From Chara braunii (lineage: Eukaryota; Streptophyta; Charophyceae; Charales; Characeae), in assembly GCA_003427395.1 (NCBI GenBank), contig BFEA01000034.1:361038-419839 (forward strand): 58,802 bases of DNA. The letters run 5' to 3'. Of this stretch, positions 54,690 to 58,802 are shown one piece after another. The translations under genes and the position numbers were made by a program. Each line of letters begins with the position of its first letter. The first letter of the stretch is position 1. Under the pieces are notes generated by a model. The model had not been told where the DNA came from, did not search any database, and saw nothing but the letters and a program-made list of their open reading frames with translations.

Positions 54690-56875
54690 ACCCACGGGGA
54701 CCCAAGACTACAGCAAATACCAGACAAGCCACCAATCAGCACCATAACTATAGTTCCGATCATTCAGCTCCTCCAGGCACTGGTTGCAGATGTCCCACAT
54801 AAAATCCCTCACAACCCTAGTCCGACAAGTCTTACTGCGATGAAGCCACCATCTTCACTGTTGTTGTACCCTATTTCCATACTGCAGGCTAGCCCCATGG
54901 CCGCAGAGCGCATTATTCCCCACCATCGCAACCACAACCCCTTGCCACCAGCGCCGACTCATAAAGAATTTTTTAATCAGAAAATTTAATCCCATTCAAA
55001 AACATATTGAGAAATCAGGAAATCAAAAGATTGAGAAAACCATATACACGTTTCAGCGCCTAGTATTCCCACAAGAAGAGGGGAAGTGATGGAAACAAAC
55101 ACCCTCTCTCCCCATGGAAACTCCAACGCCTATTCAATTCTGGATTGCATGTACAAGGATCACAAGAACGAAAACATATTACTCCTCTCCCCCCAAAAAA
55201 CAACCCCCTGTCTGATCACTGCCTCCGGGGGGAAGCGCCCCCTCACCTCCCAGCCCCAGTTCAGAACAGCCCACTAAATACCACTCCTGCTCCCTCAGCT
55301 GCATACAGTAACCCCTAAAGTATGCCCCCCAAAGCCAAAGATCCCCCTTCCCTCCTGCCCCACCCCGCCTAGTGAAACAGCCCTTCAACATCTCACCATG
55401 CTGGCAACAACACCCCTTGTCCTCTCTCCCCAACCGCCATAGCAGATCCGACCCAAAAATCAGCGTCGCCCAGAAAAGGACAAACCCTCAACACCGCCCC
55501 TCCCTATCAAGGATCACACCACCTACCCTGTATAACCCTCGCAGGGAGGGGCTCCAACCCTAAAGGAGATAATTTCATTCAGATTCAATAGCCAAAAACA
55601 GATAGGAACAATTTCCAGCAACAAATGAAACACTTTTGGAACGACCACTACATAAAATAGGAAACACCGAAAAAGGTACGATAAAAAGTCAGAATCATGC
55701 ATAGGAATGACTAGAATTTCGAAATCAAGATTACCTACCTCATGAATTTAAGCATCGACACAAATCAGAAGATCAAACGAGATTGAGTTAAGATTTGAAA
55801 ATTACTTTTAAGAAATCAGAGATGTCCAACCTCTGATTTACGAATCTCAGGCCAAGAGTATTGCCCAGGAAGTAATTCAGCAACCAAACATATGACAATC
55901 AACACAGCTAGTGATGTGAAATTCGAAAGAAATAGACAAACAAACTAGGTCAAACAAAATAGGTCAGAATTAATCTTGATTTAATCTTTGATTTAATCTT
56001 TGATTTAATCTTTGATTTAATCTTGATTTTCAAACCTCAAAATCAGAATTATTAGTTATATTTTCGTTACATATCTAGAATTCAAGGTTATCTAGGAATC
56101 ACATCGTTAAGAGTCTCATCAGGGTCATCACATAATCATCACTACAAAACATGAATAGGAAGAACACAACTTACCCTCGACAATCCCTAAACGCACCCCC
56201 CCTCTCTCCAAACCTCACCTCCTCCTTCATCGACTCTCAAGCAACTCGGCCGCCTGTGGTTGACAACTATTCAACCATCCCTAAGGACCGAACAATGAAG
56301 ATAACAGGACTGAAGCTAGGATTACCATCACAGCAATCCAAACCACGTCACGAGACTAAACCGCTGAGCCTGTCAGCCGCCCCTCGCGGGTAGCCCAAAG
56401 AGATGACGGGGTGTCACCGTCGCAGACGTTGCCCGCCTATAGAAGACCTGTCTTCAACATCCTTACTCTCGCGTTCCTCCTTCCATTCCTTCTTGTAATA
56501 CTCTCCCTCTAGCCTATGAAACCCTGCCTGCTTCCCCTTACTCCCCCCCGCAACATTCCTCCTCTCCAACGAAACCATGATATGAGACACGCTACCCCCG
56601 TGTTCTTCTTCTCAAGCACGCAAGCACGTGACAGAAACAACAAACAAGAGAGCCTTCAACAACGCCCGGACACCACTAGCCTGCTCCTCCATGCCCCACG
56701 ATCCCTCTCCCGCCTCATCATCCACCTGCTGTCCTCTCGCCCCACACTCTCGTCCTCGCGTCGAAACTGCCATGATGGCGCCCCGACCGTTTTTCGTTTC
56801 CCACCCTCACCAAGGAGCCTGCCGTCACGTCAAAACGTTGGGCGGCGGAGTGCTCCCGGTAGCGCTCCGCCCCCC
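54690..56875 (-). other. 5' part of the retroelement: G-rich, AT-rich and GC-rich blocks
   Basis: No gene is supported. 55180-55560 is C-rich on plus. 55560-56150 is AT-rich and holds a 12-bp tandem repeat (TTTAATCTTTGA, four copies, 55972-56029). 56380-56875 is GC-richer and yields only low-complexity frames. Confidence 0.5.
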
Positions 56876-57150
56876 GGTCTATAGTTCCTTATATTCGTCA
56901 TTGCTCCTTTTTTGTATATGAGTGTTAGAACCCCTTGACCTACGAATTCTCCTGTCCGGCCTACCTCCCACATCGCTTTATAGTAGTCCATTAGGTCCTA
57001 TGAGATGTCCTCCCACATCACCTCCCAGAATTCCTTGGGTAGACCATATATGCCTGGGTTTTTTTCCTCCTCCATAAGCATCAGTGTTGTCCATACTTCT
57101 CCCTTTGTAAGAGGCATTTCAAGCAGTTCTTTTTGTTGATCCGTCAATTA
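56876..57150 (-). pseudogene. Upstream part of the second LINE ORF2
   Basis: The minus strand encodes sequence like PLTKGEVWTTLM, EEEKNPGIYGLPKEFWEV, GQGVLTLIYKKG and NYR. It aligns with EPLTKEEVWTALLQMKEEKNPDIDGFPKEFWE...GKGVLSLLYKKGDKMNIGNYRP of the complete LINE. It stops at NYRP where the 50.6-53.5 kb part begins, sharing the 13-bp duplication. The LINE is 5'-truncated at about 57150. Residues were read by eye and may be off by a few. Confidence 0.85.
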
Positions 57151-57221
57151 TCCTAGTCATTCTAATCATCTGCAACTCATCATCAATCATCATCAAGAAA
57201 AAAAAAGGGAAAAATGCAAGC

Positions 57222-57740
57222 TTGGCCACGTTTGTGTGGTTCAGCGCCAAGCGCCCACACACCCGTCTGCCACCGAAGCGACACACTTGCACACATATAT
57301 ACGTATATAATTTTTTCATTGTCCATAAAGGGATGGAGGGCAAAAGACACTTACCTAGGACAGAAGACTCCTCCAGCAAGAAAACACTGACCCCACCTGC
57401 TCAAGGTCCAAAAAAACTCGGAGAGCCTTCCGTGCCGCCCCACAAAACCACAAACTCAATTACACAAATACAACACAGGCACAACAGCACTGACACTACT
57501 TACATCCCAAACTACCCATTCATGTCACTACCAAAGGGGTGGAAGGTAAAAGACAACTTACCTACGACAGAAGACTGCAACAAGAAAACACCGACCCCAC
57601 CTGCTAAGGGTCCAAAAAAACATGGAGAGCCTTCTGCGCCGGCCCACACATGCATTCCCCCCGCAATAAAACTAATGGCCTCCCATAAACATCCAACAGC
57701 CCATGCTCTAAAGCAGGGCAAAGAATTAGGCCATGTATAA
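57222..57740 (+). CDS. Possible ORF with an internal repeat of about 38 residues (unrecognised)
   Basis: A 172-codon frame, ATG at 57222 to TAA at 57738-57740. It has two copies of a proline/lysine-rich unit: K(R/D)(H/N)LP(R/T)TED, KKT(L/P)TPPA(Q/K)GPKK and GEPS(V/A)P, about 69 codons apart. The DNA repeat (from about 57330 and 57537, period ~207 bp) is a multiple of three, so the frame survives duplication. No domain, signal peptide or membrane segment is recognised. No start context supports expression, and it sits between a LINE relic and a (TG)n array. It may be only a duplicated repeat that happens to be open. Confidence 0.25.
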   Translation: MATFVWFSAKRPHTRLPPKRHTCTHIYVYNFFIVHKGMEGKRHLPRTEDSSSKKTLTPPAQGPKKLGEPSVPPHKTTNSITQIQHRHNSTDTTYIPNYPFMSLPKGWKVKDNLPTTEDCNKKTPTPPAKGPKKHGEPSAPAHTCIPPAIKLMASHKHPTAHALKQGKELGHV

Positions 57741-57793
57741 TAAACAAAACCAGCAAAACATATCCAACCACAAAAAAGGGGAATAGCTCGCTA

Positions 57794-57850
57794 GTGTGTG
57801 TGTGTGCGTGCATGCGTGCATGTGTGTGCGTGCGTGCGTGTGTTTGTGTG

Positions 57851-57915
<65 letters not shown>

Positions 57916-57918
57916 TGA
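57794..57918. repeat. (TG)n microsatellite with CG/CA variants
   Basis: TG repeats with interspersed GCGTGCATG words at 57805-57840, then nearly pure TG to 57912. Confidence 0.96.
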
Positions 57919-58058
57919 TAGGTTACACATAGGACAACGTGCTAAGAAACCCCACAGCAAGCTGTGGTACGACTGTTCTGGTGATAAGTCGTTATTTATT
58001 CATATGATCACATACTGTGCGGTCACCATGCTCCAGTTCCAGGCATAACCACATTCCC

Positions 58059-58802
58059 TTACTCTTTATCCCACTGGCTATGTAGGTGCTGTAGGATCTT
58101 GTTCATCTGTTCTGTTTGACCGTTAGTCTCTGGGTGACGGTCGAACGACATTAACAACTTAGATCCGTAGACTCTCATGAGTTCTTGCCAGCTCTGGCTG
58201 GTGAAACGACTGTCTCTATCACTAACTATTGACACTGGGATTCCATTCACACTAACCCAAAAGTCAAAAAACTTATGTATTACTAGATCTGTACGTGCCT
58301 CTGCAGGCAAAGGAACAAAAACTGCATACTTACTAAAACGGTCGACTATGACCATGACTTGGCTCTTACCATGTCTGCTCTTGACTTGCGTGTCCATGAA
58401 GTCTATGGANACTGAGTCTCCCGGCTGATCCGGAATAGGCAAGGGTCTGAGAAGACCTAGGGGCGCGCNTGTAGTAGATTTGTTTCGCTAGCATACTTTA
58501 CAACTGCGGACATACTATATGCAGTCGTTCTTCATCCCTGGCCATGTGTACGCACGCATCATATTGGCTAACGTCTTTTGCCAACCGAAGTGTCCCTCAG
58601 TATCGTGACATTCCCCTAGAATTAGACTACGAATCTCTTCGCTATTGGGAACGCACAGGCGGTCAAACACATTAGTCTTCTCAAACAGCAACCCGTCTGT
58701 AGTGCGGTAATCTGGTTCGGTCTCTGGGGCCTCTCTAACTCTCTTTAGGAGGTCGCTATAGATAGGGTCTTGCGTATACGCTTGTTTCACTTTCTCCTGC
58801 AG
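58059..58802 (-). pseudogene. Ty3/gypsy integrase fragment (partial at the window edge)
   Basis: The zinc-binding part reads GECHDTEGHFGWQKTLANMM, then YVRSCKVC, with HHCC complete. The core follows with SIDFMDT, VDRFSKYAVFVPLP, SDRDSRFTS and E in HPETNGQTEQMN, giving the full D-D-E. Two in-frame TAGs (58515-58517 and 58488-58490) break it. The second replaces the Gln of VCQR seen in the 14.6-kb element, a CAG to TAG change. The frame ends at 58059 with WDKE and then unrelated sequence, so the C-terminal half is missing. RT should lie beyond the window edge. Confidence 0.92.

Larger units (their letters stand above)
53468..56875 (-). mobile_element. 3.4-kb A-tailed retroelement with no recognised ORF
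   Basis: The insertion lies between two copies of a 13-bp target sequence inside LINE ORF2 and has poly(A) at 53468-53492 on the minus strand. Reading 5' to 3' (56875 downward): a GC-rich start with GGCGGAG...CTCCGCC hairpin, C/G-rich sequence, AT-rich sequence with a 12-bp tandem repeat, a G-rich block, two dimeric-repeat units (54680-54415, 54010-53745), and the hairpin tail module. I recognise no protein, so it looks non-autonomous. The order dimeric units, then tail module with A-run, also occurs at 23.3-25.0 kb. It has the hallmarks of target-primed retroposition. Confidence 0.8.

Noticed and set aside
1-58802. CRISPR arrays or prokaryotic operons
   Set aside because: No spaced direct repeats of that kind and no bacterial gene organisation; all recognised coding sequence is eukaryotic retrotransposon.

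Overview
This is a eukaryotic, probably green-lineage (streptophyte) window made almost entirely of nested transposable elements, retroposed small RNAs and simple or satellite repeats. I could not support a single intact host gene. The plant-side inference rests on three things: a chromovirus-like Ty3/gypsy element with an initiator-Met-tRNA primer binding site, L1-type LINEs with a zinc-knuckle ORF1 and a C-terminal reverse-transcriptase zinc-binding domain, and U6 snRNA retrocopies. A charophyte-type alga is my best guess, but the sequence does not prove it. There is a 228-base N gap and several single Ns, and many frame breaks fall in homopolymers, so some breaks may be assembly errors.

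Layout. 1-1371: end of one Ty3/gypsy element (integrase/chromo-like tail plus a candidate LTR). 1580-21268: one complete Ty3/gypsy element on the minus strand (5' LTR 20162-21268, PBS, gag, protease, RT-RNase H-integrase, PPT, 3' LTR 1580-2747). It is split near the end of pol by a 10.6-kb LINE (2849-13407, minus) with a 16-bp target-site duplication. 21.3-25 kb: AT-rich DNA, a dimeric repeat array and a poly(A)-tailed hairpin tail. 25-38 kb: a patchwork of 5'-truncated LINE pieces, short hairpin retroposons, tRNA-like SINEs, TIR/TTAA MITEs, U6 retrocopies and unassigned DNA. 38.1-38.9 kb: ~210-bp tandem repeat. 39.2-43.4 kb: a CA array running into a 4-kb pentanucleotide satellite. 45.6-47.7 kb: a 311-bp tandem repeat and another dimeric-repeat element. 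47.8-50.1 kb: LINE fragment (plus). 50.1-57.15 kb: a second LINE (minus), split by a 3.4-kb minus-strand retroelement (53468-56875) flanked by a 13-bp duplication. 58059-58802: another Ty3/gypsy integrase (minus).

The most interesting signal is a short 3'-tail module. It starts with a hairpin (stem GCTGGR/YCCAGC, loop CCCGGTT), continues with a conserved spacer, often has a second hairpin whose stem changes while its loop stays the same, and ends in poly(A). It occurs about 16 times: at the 3' ends of several LINEs, at the 3' end of a 3.4-kb element with no recognised ORF, and alone as SINE-like copies. The simplest model is that LINE-encoded enzymes mobilise many different RNAs through this shared structured tail. 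The U6 copy with an 11-bp target-site duplication shows that LINE-type retroposition of unrelated RNAs did happen here.
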